DNA of 64,000 bases from Leifsonia sp040686855 (GCF_040686855.1 NZ_JBFBOG010000003.1:248001-312000); one strand, 5' to 3'; shown: positions 48,421 to 57,717, counted from the first letter of the stretch. Notes: generated from the letters alone by a model not told the origin. Program-made: numbers and translations.

Positions 48421-50394
48421 TCAGCGACCCTCGGCGCGCCGGCGCCGCACCGCGGCCCCCGTGCAGGCCGCGAGTCCGGATACCAGGGCGAGCGCGGCGA
48501 GCACCGTCCACGTCGTCATCGGGCGGACGTCCGCGCCGGTGGCGGCAAGCTCCGAGGTGGATGCCGTCGTGGCCGGGTCGGTCGCACCGGTCGTCGCGTC
48601 GCCCGCGGGCGGGACGCCGCCGCTCGGTCGCGGTGTCACCACCGGCGCCGCGAGCGCGAAGTCCTGCGCGTCCACAGTCTCGCCGGCGGCGGTGATCGTG
48701 AACGCCCGGGTCGACGGCCCGGACACCGTGTACCCGTTCGGCGGTGTGACCGTCACCGTGTAGTCCCCGGCGGGGAGGCCGCCGAGCGCGTACGAGCCGT
48801 CAGCGGCGGTCGTGAGCGCCGTGGAGACCGGTCCTGTGAGCTCCACCGAAGCGTCCGCGACCGGCTGTCCGGCCGCCGTGACCGTTCCCTCGACCGCACC
48901 TGCGCGGGCGAGGGCGAAATCCACGCCCCCGACGTCCGAACCCGCGACCGGGACCGTGATCGCCGACGCGCCCACCACCGTCGACCCGGGAGGAGAGGTG
49001 ACCGTGACCGTGTAGCTGCCGGCAGTGAGACGCGCGAGCGTGTACGTCCCGTCCGCTGCGGTGACAGCGGACACCGTCCCGCCTCCCGTGAGGGTCGCGG
49101 TGATGACCACCCCGGCGACGCCTCCGCCCGCGTCGGTGACGCGGCCGGTGACGTCCGGGTTCTCCCGGACCACGGCGTCCAGTCCGTCGATCGGCGTCTC
49201 GCTGCCGACGGGCACCGTGAACGGCGGCGGCGTGACGAGGGAGAAGCCGGGAGGCGGTAGGACGGCCACGGTGTGCAGCCCGGTCGGCACCTCCTCGAAC
49301 CGGTAGACGCCGTCCGGCCCCGTGGTGGTGGTCGCGCCGGTGTCGAGGGTCACCGTGGCGCCGGAGACCGGGTCGCCGGCCGTGTCGCGCACGGTGCCGC
49401 TGACGCCGACCGGGACGACCACATGGATGCCGAAGTCGACCACCGCGTCCTGGGCGGAGAGATCGGCGGGCAGGGTGACCGGCCCGTCCGCGATGGAACC
49501 GCTGGGCGGCGTGATCGAGACCGTGTAGCCCGCACTGGCCTGCACGCCCGGGAAGGCATACGTGCCGTCCGCCTCCGGTGACGTGGTGGCGACGACCGCG
49601 CCGTTCGCATCACGCAGGGTCAGGACGGTTCCCGCGATGGAACCGGTGGCGGCGCTGACCGTGCCGGTGATGTCCCGGGTCAGCGCGGTGAACCAGGTCT
49701 GGTACACCGGGAATCCCGACCGCTGGGTGTAGACGAAGGTGAGCGCGACGATCGGCGCGCTCGGCTCGAACCACGCGGAGGAGCCGCTGGTGTCGGTTGC
49801 GGATGGGTTGCCGGTCAACGTCGCGGTCGCCGGGTCCCACGAGGGGACGTCGGAGGCGGCTCCGGTGCACGACGGCTTGCCGGGGAGGCCCGGCGCACAG
49901 TAGTTGAAACCGCCTCGGAAGCCGAGCTGAGCGGTCGTCAGCGCCTCGCCGTCGGGGCCGATGGCGGTGACACGCACCTTGTCGGCGTCGATGTCGCCGA
50001 GCACGAACGCCCAGCCGCTGGTCGGGGTGGGCGCGGCGAACGAGTACGTCGTGGTGGACGGCGCGGAAGGAGAGTCGGCCTTCGGCCGCAGGTTGAGGTA
50101 CGGCTGGTTCCGGCTCGTCCCGTACTTCGCGCCGACGGGAGTGCCCGCCGCGAGCCATGTGCTCGTGCCGGAGATGACCCCGATCTGGCCGCTGCGGGAG
50201 TCGGTGGTCACCGTTGCGGAGAGCCGTGGGGTGTTCGCCGCTTCCATCGTGAAGGAGGTGGGCCCAGTCGTCGTCCAGGAGGCCCATTGCGCCGTCGTCA
50301 CCGCGGAGGCCGATGTCGGCAGCAGAAGGGCGGCTGTCGCCGACGCCAGGGCGGCGGCGAGGGCGACGGTCGGGCGTAGGCGGCTCCGGCTCAT
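48421..50394 (-). CDS. LAxTG cell-surface protein with CnaB-like repeats
   Basis: A 657-residue secreted protein. It has a signal peptide (about 1-31), an N-terminal domain of about 210 residues that I do not recognise, and four to five CnaB/carboxypeptidase-regulatory-like beta-sandwich repeats (segments with DGTYAFPGVQA, DGVYRFEEVPTG, DGTYTLARLTAG and DGSYALGGLPAG). A Pro/Thr-rich spacer follows, then LAATG at 616-620, a hydrophobic helix and RRRR tail: a class E sortase (LAxTG) signal. It should be covalently anchored to peptidoglycan. No sortase gene lies in the window. Confidence 0.85.
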   Translation of the reverse strand: MSRSRLRPTVALAAALASATAALLLPTSASAVTTAQWASWTTTGPTSFTMEAANTPRLSATVTTDSRSGQIGVISGTSTWLAAGTPVGAKYGTSRNQPYLNLRPKADSPSAPSTTTYSFAAPTPTSGWAFVLGDIDADKVRVTAIGPDGEALTTAQLGFRGGFNYCAPGLPGKPSCTGAASDVPSWDPATATLTGNPSATDTSGSSAWFEPSAPIVALTFVYTQRSGFPVYQTWFTALTRDITGTVSAATGSIAGTVLTLRDANGAVVATTSPEADGTYAFPGVQASAGYTVSITPPSGSIADGPVTLPADLSAQDAVVDFGIHVVVPVGVSGTVRDTAGDPVSGATVTLDTGATTTTGPDGVYRFEEVPTGLHTVAVLPPPGFSLVTPPPFTVPVGSETPIDGLDAVVRENPDVTGRVTDAGGGVAGVVITATLTGGGTVSAVTAADGTYTLARLTAGSYTVTVTSPPGSTVVGASAITVPVAGSDVGGVDFALARAGAVEGTVTAAGQPVADASVELTGPVSTALTTAADGSYALGGLPAGDYTVTVTPPNGYTVSGPSTRAFTITAAGETVDAQDFALAAPVVTPRPSGGVPPAGDATTGATDPATTASTSELAATGADVRPMTTWTVLAALALVSGLAACTGAAVRRRRAEGR

Positions 50395-50446
50395 GCGGGC
50401 AGGCTAATCGTTGACCGACGGCTACGTCTAGCCCGGCTAGGGATGC

Positions 50447-50644
50447 TCAGCGCCCCTGACGCCGCCGCACCCCGAAGCCGATGAGCACCGCGCCGCCGAT
50501 CGCGACCAGCACGCCCGCCCCGCGGACCAGCCACTGCACGTCGCCGGTCGCCGCGTCCACCAGGAGAGGTCCTACCAGCCCGACGACGACCAGCGCCACG
50601 CCGAGGATGAAGAACCACGGCGACCCGTTCGTCCGCTCGACCAT
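50447..50644 (-). CDS. Small two-TM membrane protein
   Basis: A 65-residue protein with two hydrophobic helices (WFFILGVALVVVGLVGPLLV and VLVAIGGAVLIGFGV) and a basic C-terminus (RRRQGR). No family was recognised. It lies between two large minus-strand genes for secreted proteins; its independent expression is unproven. Confidence 0.55.
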   Translation of the reverse strand: MVERTNGSPWFFILGVALVVVGLVGPLLVDAATGDVQWLVRGAGVLVAIGGAVLIGFGVRRRQGR

Positions 50645-50694
50645 GCCCCGAGCCTACCGGCGACGGCGGCCCGGAGCACGGCCGAGCAGACCCG

Positions 50695-52362
50695 TCACGG
50701 GAGGTAGTACGTCGGGTTCGGCAGCTTGACGGTCCGGTCGGCAGAGCCGCCGATCAGGTCGCTGTACTGGTCGCCGAAGTTCGCCACGATGTCGAACTTC
50801 CCGCCCGCAGCCGACTCGATGTGGGCGCGCGTCTGCGACTTGTACTCGATCGTCGTGCACTTGGCGGTGGCGCAGGTGATGTAAGACGGCTGCTGGGAGG
50901 CGCCGACGCCCGTCCACTTCGTGTAGAAGTTCTGCGCCGTGAAGCCGGTGTAGCCGACCTTGGCGAGGTTGCCCAGGGTGGCCGCCTTCTGGTCGTCGTT
51001 GCGGCCGGTCAGCCCGATGAGCGTGCAGCCGGCCTTCTGCGCGACGGCGGCGAGCGTCGTCATGTGCGGCGTGGCCGGGAACCGCTGCTCCTGCACCCAC
51101 ACGTTCTGCTCGACCGGGTTGAAGGTGAAGTGCATGTCCGCCACCTCCATGTCGTAGGTCCACAGGGTGGTGTCGTCGGTGTCGAGCACGATCGCCGGAT
51201 TGCGATGCAGCTTCTTCTCGACGAAGCACTGCGCGGCGACCACCGGCGCCTGGCGCTGGACGATGGAGCGCAGCTCGCGGATGTACGGCGAGTCCGTCTT
51301 GTCCGCGATGCCCGTGCCCGGGTCGCCGTAGTAGGTCGCGATGGTCTTCTTCACCGAGTCGATGTTCGGGATACCTTCGCCGCCCTGGGTCGCGCCGCTG
51401 GAGCCATCGGGTGCCATGGTGAAGTGCGTGCGGGGCGCGAGCTGCGGCTCGTTCACGCCGGGCAGATCCGGCGACGGGAGGTAGTACGTCGGGTTCGGCA
51501 GCTTCAGCGCCTCCTGCGCGAAACCGCCCTGCAGGTCGGACCACTGGTCGCCCACGTTGAGCGTGATGGTGTAGCCCAGGTCCTGGATGTGCTTGCGCGT
51601 CAGCGCCTTGTACTCGACCGTCGTGCACTTCGCCGTGGCGCAGGTGACGTACGACGGCTGCTGAGATGCGCCGACGCCCGTCCACTTCGTGTAGAAGCGG
51701 TCGGCGGTGAACGCGGTGTAGCCGTCCTTCGTCAGGTTGCCGAGGGTCGCGGCCTTCTGGTCGTCGTTGCGGCCGGTCAGGCCGAACACGGTGTAGCCGA
51801 TCGCGGCGGCCTGGTTGACGAAGTCGACCATCCCCGGGGTGGCCGGGAAGCGCTGGTCCTGCACCCAGACGTCCTGCTCCTTCGGGTCGAAGGTGAAGTG
51901 CATGTCCGCGACTTCCATGTCGTAGGTCCACAGCGTGGTGTCGTCGGCGTCGAACACGATCGCCGGCTTCTGGCCGTGCTTCACCGCGCGGTCGTACCCC
52001 GCCTGCAGCTGCGACTTCTCGCGGGCGAGGATGCCGGCGAGCTCGCGGATGTAGGGCGAGTCGGTCTTGTTCGCGATGCCGGTGCCCGGGTCGCCGTAGT
52101 AGGTCGCGATGGTCTTCTTGCCGGAGTCGATGTTCGGGATGCCCTCGCCACCGGCCGTCGCGCCGCTGGAGCCGTCGGGCGCCATGGTGAACGACGTCCG
52201 TGGCGCGAGCGCCGTGTCGCCGTGGCCGCCGCCGTGGCCGGGATCCCAGGCCTGCGCCGCGGGCGCGTCCGCCAGCCCGACGCCGAGCGCCAGGGCGAGA
52301 GCGCCGGCGCCCGCGACGAGCGCGCGCCGGAGCCGGGAGGGAGTGGGGGGAGTATTCGCCAT
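50695..52362 (-). CDS. Secreted protein with two tandem HAD acid-phosphatase domains
   Basis: A 555-residue exported protein with a signal peptide (about 1-38, ends AAQAW). Two HAD domains of the acid-phosphatase type follow. Each has LAPRT..FTMAPDGSSGA.., GIPNIDS.KKTIATYYGDPGTG, motif I FDADDTTLW or LDTDDTTLW, LTGRNDDQKAATLGNL and a late GDQWSDLQGG or GDQYSDLIGG motif. The two copies are offset by 768 bp (256 residues), with near-identical DNA blocks (for example near 50890 and 51660). Both catalytic Asp pairs are intact, so both domains may be active. Its substrate is unknown. Confidence 0.88.
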   Translation of the reverse strand: MANTPPTPSRLRRALVAGAGALALALGVGLADAPAAQAWDPGHGGGHGDTALAPRTSFTMAPDGSSGATAGGEGIPNIDSGKKTIATYYGDPGTGIANKTDSPYIRELAGILAREKSQLQAGYDRAVKHGQKPAIVFDADDTTLWTYDMEVADMHFTFDPKEQDVWVQDQRFPATPGMVDFVNQAAAIGYTVFGLTGRNDDQKAATLGNLTKDGYTAFTADRFYTKWTGVGASQQPSYVTCATAKCTTVEYKALTRKHIQDLGYTITLNVGDQWSDLQGGFAQEALKLPNPTYYLPSPDLPGVNEPQLAPRTHFTMAPDGSSGATQGGEGIPNIDSVKKTIATYYGDPGTGIADKTDSPYIRELRSIVQRQAPVVAAQCFVEKKLHRNPAIVLDTDDTTLWTYDMEVADMHFTFNPVEQNVWVQEQRFPATPHMTTLAAVAQKAGCTLIGLTGRNDDQKAATLGNLAKVGYTGFTAQNFYTKWTGVGASQQPSYITCATAKCTTIEYKSQTRAHIESAAGGKFDIVANFGDQYSDLIGGSADRTVKLPNPTYYLP

Positions 52363-52520
52363 GACCGCACCTTCGCCATCGGGTCGTCGGATTCCACCCC
52401 TGTTCGGGGGCCGGGTGCAGCCTAGCCACCACGCGCCCGAGACTCCAAGTGCGCGGATGAGCACGGTGGCGCGGAACGCACAGCGGGATTGAAGCGGACG
52501 CCGGTAACGTTGTTGCCCGT
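52363..52520. other. Divergent gap between HAD protein and sufS
   Basis: 158 bp with no gene. TAACGT at about 52505-52510 lies shortly before the sufS ATG and may be its -10 box. No palindrome or riboswitch-like structure is evident. Confidence 0.3.
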
Positions 52521-53807
52521 ATGCGCACCGAAACCCTCGACACGGCCGCGATCCGCGCGGACTTCCCGATCCTCTCCCGCGAGGTGAACGGGCATCCCTT
52601 CATCTACCTCGACTCCGGGGCCACGTCGCAGAAACCGCGTCAGGTCCTGGACGCGGAACGCGCCTTCGCCGAGCGCTACACCTCGGCAGTCCACCGCGGC
52701 GCGCACACCGTCGCCGGCGAGGCCACGGAGCTGTTCGAGGACGCCCGCGCGCGCGTCGCCGGCTTCGTCGGCGCACGGCCCGACGAGCTGGTGTGGACCT
52801 CGAACGCCACCGAGGGCATCAACCTGCTGGCGTACGGGATGTCGAACGCCTCCCTCGGCCGCGGCGGCGCGGCCGCCGAGCGCTTCCGCCTCGGCGCCGG
52901 CGACGAGATCGTCGTCACCGAGGCCGAGCACCACGCCAACCTCATCCCGTGGCAGGAGCTCGCCGCGCGCACCGGCGCGACCCTCCGCGTCATCGGTCTC
53001 ACCGACGACGGGATGCTGCGCCTCGACCAGGCCGCTGAGCTGATCGGCCCGCGCACCAAGGTCGTCGCGTTCGCCCACGTCTCCAACGTCCTCGGCGGCA
53101 TCAACCCGGTCGCCGAGCTCGTCGCGCTGGCCCACGCCCAGGGCGCGCTGGTCGTGCTCGACGCCTGCCAGTCCGTTCCGCACCTCGCCGTCGACTTCCC
53201 GGCGCTCGACGTCGACTTCGCCGTCTTCTCCGGCCACAAGATGCTGGGTCCGACCGGGGTCGGCGCGCTGTACGGCCGCAGCGAGCTGCTGAACGCCCTG
53301 CCGCCGTTCCTGGCCGGCGGCTCGATGATCACGCAGGTGACCCTGGAGGGCGCCGAATACCTGCCCGCACCGCAGCGCTTCGAGGCGGGCACGCAGCGCG
53401 TGTCGCAGGCGGTCGCGCTGGCCGCCGCCGTCGACTACCTCGAGGGCGTCGGGATGCCGGCGATCGAGGCGCACGAGGAGGCGCTGGGCGAGCGGCTGCT
53501 CGCCGGGCTCTCCGAGATCGAGGGCGTCCGCATCCTGGGCCCGGGCGCCGGCGTCCCGCGCGTCGGGCTGGCGAGCGTCGTCGTGGACGGCATCCACGCG
53601 CACGACGTCGGCCAGTTCCTGGACGACCGCGGCATCGCCGTGCGCGTCGGCCACCACTGCGCGCAGCCGGTGCACCGCCGCTTCGGCGCGACGGCGAGCA
53701 CCCGCGTCAGCACCTATCTCTACAACACCGCCGACGAGGTGGATGCGGCGGTCGAGGCGATCGCCGACGCCCGCGTCTTCTTCGGCGTGGCGGGAGGCGT
53801 CCGATGA
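52521..53807 (+). CDS. sufS: SufS-type cysteine desulfurase
   Basis: A 428-residue group II cysteine desulfurase supplying sulfur for Fe-S cluster assembly. PLP Lys240 is in FSGHKMLGPTG, the PLP-stacking His is in EAEHHANLIPW, and the catalytic Cys380 is in VRVGHHCAQPVHRRFG on the short loop typical of SufS. The ATG overlaps nothing upstream; its TGA overlaps the sufU ATG by 4 bp. The pair works as a persulfide relay (SufS to SufU). sufBCD genes are not present in the window. Confidence 0.95.
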   Translation: MRTETLDTAAIRADFPILSREVNGHPFIYLDSGATSQKPRQVLDAERAFAERYTSAVHRGAHTVAGEATELFEDARARVAGFVGARPDELVWTSNATEGINLLAYGMSNASLGRGGAAAERFRLGAGDEIVVTEAEHHANLIPWQELAARTGATLRVIGLTDDGMLRLDQAAELIGPRTKVVAFAHVSNVLGGINPVAELVALAHAQGALVVLDACQSVPHLAVDFPALDVDFAVFSGHKMLGPTGVGALYGRSELLNALPPFLAGGSMITQVTLEGAEYLPAPQRFEAGTQRVSQAVALAAAVDYLEGVGMPAIEAHEEALGERLLAGLSEIEGVRILGPGAGVPRVGLASVVVDGIHAHDVGQFLDDRGIAVRVGHHCAQPVHRRFGATASTRVSTYLYNTADEVDAAVEAIADARVFFGVAGGVR

Positions 53808-54241
53808 GCGACCTGCAGAACCTGTACCAGCAGGTCATCCTCGACCACGCCAAGGAGAAGCACGGCTACGGCATCGCCGGCGACGAGGCCGCGAGCTCGC
53901 ACCAGTTCAACCCGACCTGCGGGGACGAGGTGACGGTCGGCGTGCGCACGGACGCCGACGGCCGCATCCGCTCGATCGGCTGGGAAGGACACGGCTGCTC
54001 CATCTCGACCGCCTCGGCGTCACTGCTGAGCGACCTGGTGCACGAGGTCGACCGGGAACAGCTGGCCGCATCTATCGCCGCGTTCCGCGAGCTGATGCAC
54101 TCTAAGGGTGCACTCGAGGGCGACGAGGAGCTGCTGGGCGACGCGGTCGCTCTGGCCGGCGTCTCGAAGTATGTCACGCGCGTGAAGTGCGCGATGCTGC
54201 CCTGGGTCGCCCTCGAGGACGCGCTGCTCAAGTCCGCCTGA
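53804..54241 (+). CDS. sufU: SufU-type Fe-S assembly protein
   Basis: A 145-residue SufU (IscU-like) protein. The zinc ligands are Cys39 (PTCGDE) with Asp41, Cys65 (GHGCSIS) and Cys129 (RVKCAMLPW), and the SufU-specific insert (FRELMHSKGALEGDEEL) is present. It accepts sulfur from SufS. The ATGA overlap with sufS implies translational coupling. It is convergent with a small hypothetical gene (3 bp between stops). Confidence 0.95.
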   Translation: MSDLQNLYQQVILDHAKEKHGYGIAGDEAASSHQFNPTCGDEVTVGVRTDADGRIRSIGWEGHGCSISTASASLLSDLVHEVDREQLAASIAAFRELMHSKGALEGDEELLGDAVALAGVSKYVTRVKCAMLPWVALEDALLKSA

Positions 54242-54244
54242 CGG

Positions 54245-54526
54245 CTACGGCACCGGAGACAGGTCGACCTCGGCCGCGATGGCTTCGAGCGCCGACGGCA
54301 GCGAGGGGAACGTCGTCCCGTAGACCAGCCCCGACGGCCCCGCTGCGATCCACGTCTCCGAGCCCTTGGTCACCCGCCCGACGAGGTACCGCTTGTGGCC
54401 GCCGAGCGCCTGCCGCTGCGCGATGGTCAAGGTCAGCGGGAAGGCGTAAACGTCGCCCTGGGGGCTGACGACCAGCTCCCAGCGGGCTCGGCCGGGGTTG
54501 AACGTGCTCGTGAAGATGCGCGACAT
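54245..54526 (-). CDS. Small protein of unknown function
   Basis: A 93-residue protein without membrane helices or signal peptide (MSRIFTSTFNPGRARWELVVSPQGDVYAFPLTLTI...). It has a beta-rich N-terminus and a short helix at the end. No family was recognised. It follows the ABC importer genes' direction but is separated from them by 75 bp. Confidence 0.5.
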   Translation of the reverse strand: MSRIFTSTFNPGRARWELVVSPQGDVYAFPLTLTIAQRQALGGHKRYLVGRVTKGSETWIAAGPSGLVYGTTFPSLPSALEAIAAEVDLSPVP

Positions 54527-54601
54527 GATCGACTGTTTGTATCGCGCCGCGGCAACCCGTCGCCATGAAGATGACGACCTGTTGCGTCACCCTTCGCCGC
54601 G

Positions 54602-55348
54602 TTACGCGATCGGCTCTGCGAAGCGGGCGAGGAAGGCGCGCGTGCGGTCCTCGCGCGGTGCGCCGAACAGCTGCGCGGGCGGTCCCTGCTCGGCGATGAC
54701 GCCCGCGTCGAGGAACACGACGCGGTCGGCGACATCGCGTGCGAACGCCATCTCGTGCGTCGCCATCACGATCGTCGTCCCGGATGCCTTGAGCGAGCGG
54801 ATGAGCTCCAGCACCTCGCCGACGAGCTCCGGGTCGAGGGCGCTGGTCACCTCGTCGAGCAGCAGCAGCTCGGGGTCGGTCGCGATCGCGCGGACGATCG
54901 CCGCACGCTGCTGCTGGCCGCCGGACAGCCGGTCGGGGAACTCCTTCGCCTTGTCGCCCAGGCCGATCCCGTCGAGCAGGGCGAGCGCCTTCCGTTCGGC
55001 CTCCGCCTTCGGGAGGCGGTGCACGCGGCGGGACGCGAGCGTCACGTTGTCGAGCACCGACAGGTGGGGGAACAGGTTGTAGTGCTGGAAGACAACGCCG
55101 ATCCGCCCGCGGACCGCGTCCGCGTCGACGCGCGGGTCGCTGATGTCCTGCTCGCCGAGGAAGATCTGCCCGTCGTCCAGCTGCTCCAGGAGGTTGACGG
55201 TGCGCAGAAGCGTCGACTTGCCCGACCCGCTCGACCCGATCAGCGCGACGACCTCGTGCTGGTGCACGTCGAGGTCGATACCGCGCAGCACCTCCGTGTC
55301 TCCGAACCGCTTGCGCACGCCGCGCAGGCGCAGGACCGGCTCGCTCAT
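54602..55348 (-). CDS. Polar amino acid ABC transporter, ATP-binding protein
   Basis: A 248-residue PAAT-family ATPase (GlnQ/HisP type). Walker A is GSSGSGKSTLLR, the Q-loop is VFQHYNLFPHL, the signature is LSGGQQQRAAIVRAI, Walker B is LLLLDEVTSALD and the H-loop His is in MATHEMAF. It overlaps the upstream permease by 4 bp (ATGA) and forms an importer with the binding protein further upstream. Confidence 0.95.
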   Translation of the reverse strand: MSEPVLRLRGVRKRFGDTEVLRGIDLDVHQHEVVALIGSSGSGKSTLLRTVNLLEQLDDGQIFLGEQDISDPRVDADAVRGRIGVVFQHYNLFPHLSVLDNVTLASRRVHRLPKAEAERKALALLDGIGLGDKAKEFPDRLSGGQQQRAAIVRAIATDPELLLLDEVTSALDPELVGEVLELIRSLKASGTTIVMATHEMAFARDVADRVVFLDAGVIAEQGPPAQLFGAPREDRTRAFLARFAEPIA

Positions 55349-56226
55349 ACGATGCTCCCCACCTGTTCGCGGCGCCGGATCCGCGCCGAGTACCAGTCGG
55401 TGAGCCGGATCATCGGCAGCGCCAGGAGGACGAACAGCAGCCCTGCGAGCACATACGGGGTGAAGTTGTACGTCGCCGCGGTCTCGATCTGGGCGGCACG
55501 GACCGCATCCACCGCTCCGAGCACCGAGATCAGGCCGACGTCCTTCTGCATCGCGACGAAGTCGTTCATCAGCGCAGGGGTCACCTTGCGGACGGCTTGC
55601 GGCAGGATGACGAGCCGCAGCGTCTGCGAGTGCGACAGCCCGAGCCCGCGGGCGGCGAGCCGCTGCGACGGGTGGACGGCCTCGATCCCCGCCCGGAACA
55701 CCTCGGAGACGTACGCCGAATAGACCAGGACGAGCGCGATCGTGCCCCAGAACTCCGGTGGCATGCGCGGGAAGACGCCGAGACCAGGAAGACCGAAGCC
55801 GACCAGGTACAGCACGATGATGAGCGGCATCCCGCGGAACAGGTCCGTGTACCCGGCGGCCAGCGCCCGCAGCGGGAAGAAGATCGGACCGCGCAGCGTG
55901 CGCGCGGTGGCGAGCAGGATGCTGACGATCAGCACGCCGATCGCCGCGACGATGAGCACCCGGATGTTCAGCAGCAGTCCGTCGAAGACGCGCGGCCACG
56001 CCTCTGCGGCGACGGCGGGGTCGAAGAACGTCTGCTGCACCCGCGCCCAGCCGGGCGTGTTGATCACGAACACCCACGCCAGCACCGCGACTACGAGGGT
56101 GCTGGCCAGGCTGATCAGCACCGAGCGCGTGGTCTGGCGCTTGCGGTAGAGCCGGCGGTCGAGCTCCGCCGCGCTGGGCGGGGGAGAGCCGGTGGACGCT
56201 GGAGGGGTGGACGTGGTGGTGCTCAC
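55345..56226 (-). CDS. Polar amino acid ABC transporter, permease
   Basis: A 293-residue inner-membrane permease of the HisMQ type. After a cytoplasmic N-terminus and TM1 (SVLISLASTLVVAVLAWVFV) it has about five helices. The EAA loop region reads EVFRAGIEAVHPSQRLAARGLGLSHSQTLRLVILPQAVR, which contacts the ATPase. It starts 9 bp after the binding-protein stop and its own stop overlaps the ATPase start. Confidence 0.95.
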   Translation of the reverse strand: MSTTTSTPPASTGSPPPSAAELDRRLYRKRQTTRSVLISLASTLVVAVLAWVFVINTPGWARVQQTFFDPAVAAEAWPRVFDGLLLNIRVLIVAAIGVLIVSILLATARTLRGPIFFPLRALAAGYTDLFRGMPLIIVLYLVGFGLPGLGVFPRMPPEFWGTIALVLVYSAYVSEVFRAGIEAVHPSQRLAARGLGLSHSQTLRLVILPQAVRKVTPALMNDFVAMQKDVGLISVLGAVDAVRAAQIETAATYNFTPYVLAGLLFVLLALPMIRLTDWYSARIRRREQVGSIV

Positions 56227-56235
56227 CGTCGAAGG

Positions 56236-57087
56236 CTACTTCAGCACGGGCGCGTCGCCGTCGGCGGCGAGCCACTGCGTGGCGAGCTTGTCGAGCGTGC
56301 CGTCGGTGCGGAGCGCGTCGACCGCATCGGTCACCTTCTTCGTCAGGGCGCTGTCCTTGGCGAGCACGAGGCCGAACTGGTCGCCCTGCTGGCCGTCGAC
56401 CTTGGGGAGCTGGCCGACGATCTTGCCGTCCTTCAGCTCCGCGTCGCGCAGGTAGAAGGCGGTGGGGAGGTCGACGACGATGGCGTCCACCTGCTTGTTC
56501 TCGAGCGCGAGCTTGGCGTCGTCATTGGTGTTGAACGCCTGAACGCCGCCGCTCGGAGCGATCTGCTTCTCGGCCGCGTCGAAGCTGGTCGTCCCGGTCT
56601 GGGCGCCGATGGTGAGCTTCTTGAGGTCGGCGATCGAGCCGGCCTTCGCGGCGGGGGAGGCGGCCGTGGTCACGACGACCTGGCTGGTCTCGTAGTAGGG
56701 CGACGAGAAGTCGACGGCCTTCTTGCGCTCGTCGGTGATCGAGAACTGCTGCAGGTTGAAGTCGAAGGTCTTCGGTCCGGGTGCGATCGCCTGGTCGAAG
56801 GTGGTGCGCACCCAGGTCACGTCGCCCTTCTTGAAGCCGAGCTTGTCGGCGACGGCGTATGCGACGGCGGCCTCGAAGCCTTTCCCGGACTGCGGCTTGT
56901 CGTCGAGCACCCATGGCGAGTAGGCCGGCTCGGCCGTGCCGATGGTGAGCTTTCCGGGGGTGATGTAGCCGGCGTCGCCGGACGAGGAGGCGCCGCTTCC
57001 GGCGGATCCCGCGGAGCAGCCCGCGAGGGCGAGCGCGGTGGCGGTGACGGCGGCGGCGACGGCCAGGATGCGGCGCGAGCGGGACAT
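56236..57087 (-). CDS. Polar amino acid ABC transporter, substrate-binding lipoprotein
   Basis: A 283-residue SBP_bac_3 lipoprotein with lipobox ALAGC and cluster-F character. The domain begins KLTIGTAEPAYSPWVLDDK and includes DVTWVRTTFDQAIAPGP and DFSSPYYETSQVVVT. GGAGGATCC precedes the ATG at 57087. It is the first gene of the binding protein, permease, ATPase operon. The exact amino acid is not predictable; a glutamine, glutamate or related polar ligand is likely. Confidence 0.93.
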   Translation of the reverse strand: MSRSRRILAVAAAVTATALALAGCSAGSAGSGASSSGDAGYITPGKLTIGTAEPAYSPWVLDDKPQSGKGFEAAVAYAVADKLGFKKGDVTWVRTTFDQAIAPGPKTFDFNLQQFSITDERKKAVDFSSPYYETSQVVVTTAASPAAKAGSIADLKKLTIGAQTGTTSFDAAEKQIAPSGGVQAFNTNDDAKLALENKQVDAIVVDLPTAFYLRDAELKDGKIVGQLPKVDGQQGDQFGLVLAKDSALTKKVTDAVDALRTDGTLDKLATQWLAADGDAPVLK

Positions 57088-57174
57088 GGATCCTCCGGGT
57101 GGATGCACGGTGCGGGGCAGGGGTGCTGCCAGGCTCTCGCACGCGCGCGCGAGCGGCAACTTCCTTGCGCTGTG

Positions 57175-57672
57175 TTACGCGCCCAGCCGGCCGAGCCAGA
57201 GGGTCAGGATGCGCTCCAGCTCGGCTGCATCGTGCGCGTCCAGCTCGTCCACCAGGCGGCGCTCGTTCGCCATGTGGTCGGTGAACGCGGCATCGATCGC
57301 CGCGCGGCCGCGCTCGGTCAGCGCCACGACGCGCCCGCGTCCGTCGGTCTCCGACGCGCGCCGGGTGACGAGGCCGGCGCGTTCCAGGCGGTCGATGCGT
57401 TTCGACATCCCGCCGGTCGTGATCATCGTGTGCCCGGCCAGCTCGCCGGGTGTGCGCTCGAAGGGGGCGCCAGCACGCCGCAGGGTGGCGAGGACATCGA
57501 AGTCGCCTTCGGCGAGTCCATGCCGGTCGTAGACGGTGGTGAGCTCGTCGGTCAGCCGGGCCGCGACCCGGTGGAGGCGGCCGATGACGCCCTGGGGCGA
57601 GACATCGAGCTCGGGCCGCTCGCGCCTCCACTCGGCCTGGATGGCGTCGACGGCGTCCGGTTCGTGATCCAT
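57175..57672 (-). CDS. MarR-family regulator
   Basis: A 165-residue MarR protein: helix bundle plus winged HTH (LAEGDFDVLATLRRAGAPFERTPGELAGHTMITTGGMSKRIDRLERAGLVTRRASETDGRGRVVALTERG). It is divergent from an EamA exporter across 39 bp that hold two TTCCATGGAA palindromes. TATTGT lies 6 nt before its ATG, suggesting a leaderless transcript. Self-repression and control of the exporter are likely. Confidence 0.93.
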   Translation of the reverse strand: MDHEPDAVDAIQAEWRRERPELDVSPQGVIGRLHRVAARLTDELTTVYDRHGLAEGDFDVLATLRRAGAPFERTPGELAGHTMITTGGMSKRIDRLERAGLVTRRASETDGRGRVVALTERGRAAIDAAFTDHMANERRLVDELDAHDAAELERILTLWLGRLGA

Positions 57673-57675
57673 AGC

Positions 57676-57717
57676 TTCACAATACCTTCCATGGAAGCTA
57701 AATTAGTTTCCATGGAA
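57676..57717. promoter_or_regulatory. Twin MarR palindromes overlapping leaderless promoters
   Basis: TTCCATGGAA occurs at 57687-57696 and 57708-57717, 21 bp apart. Toward the exporter, TTCACA (57676-57681), 17 bp and TAAATT (57699-57704) form a promoter; the ATG at 57712 is 7 nt downstream and lies inside the second palindrome. Toward marR, TATTGT (57684 to 57679 on the minus strand) is 6 nt before its ATG. Binding here would block both promoters. Confidence 0.8.
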
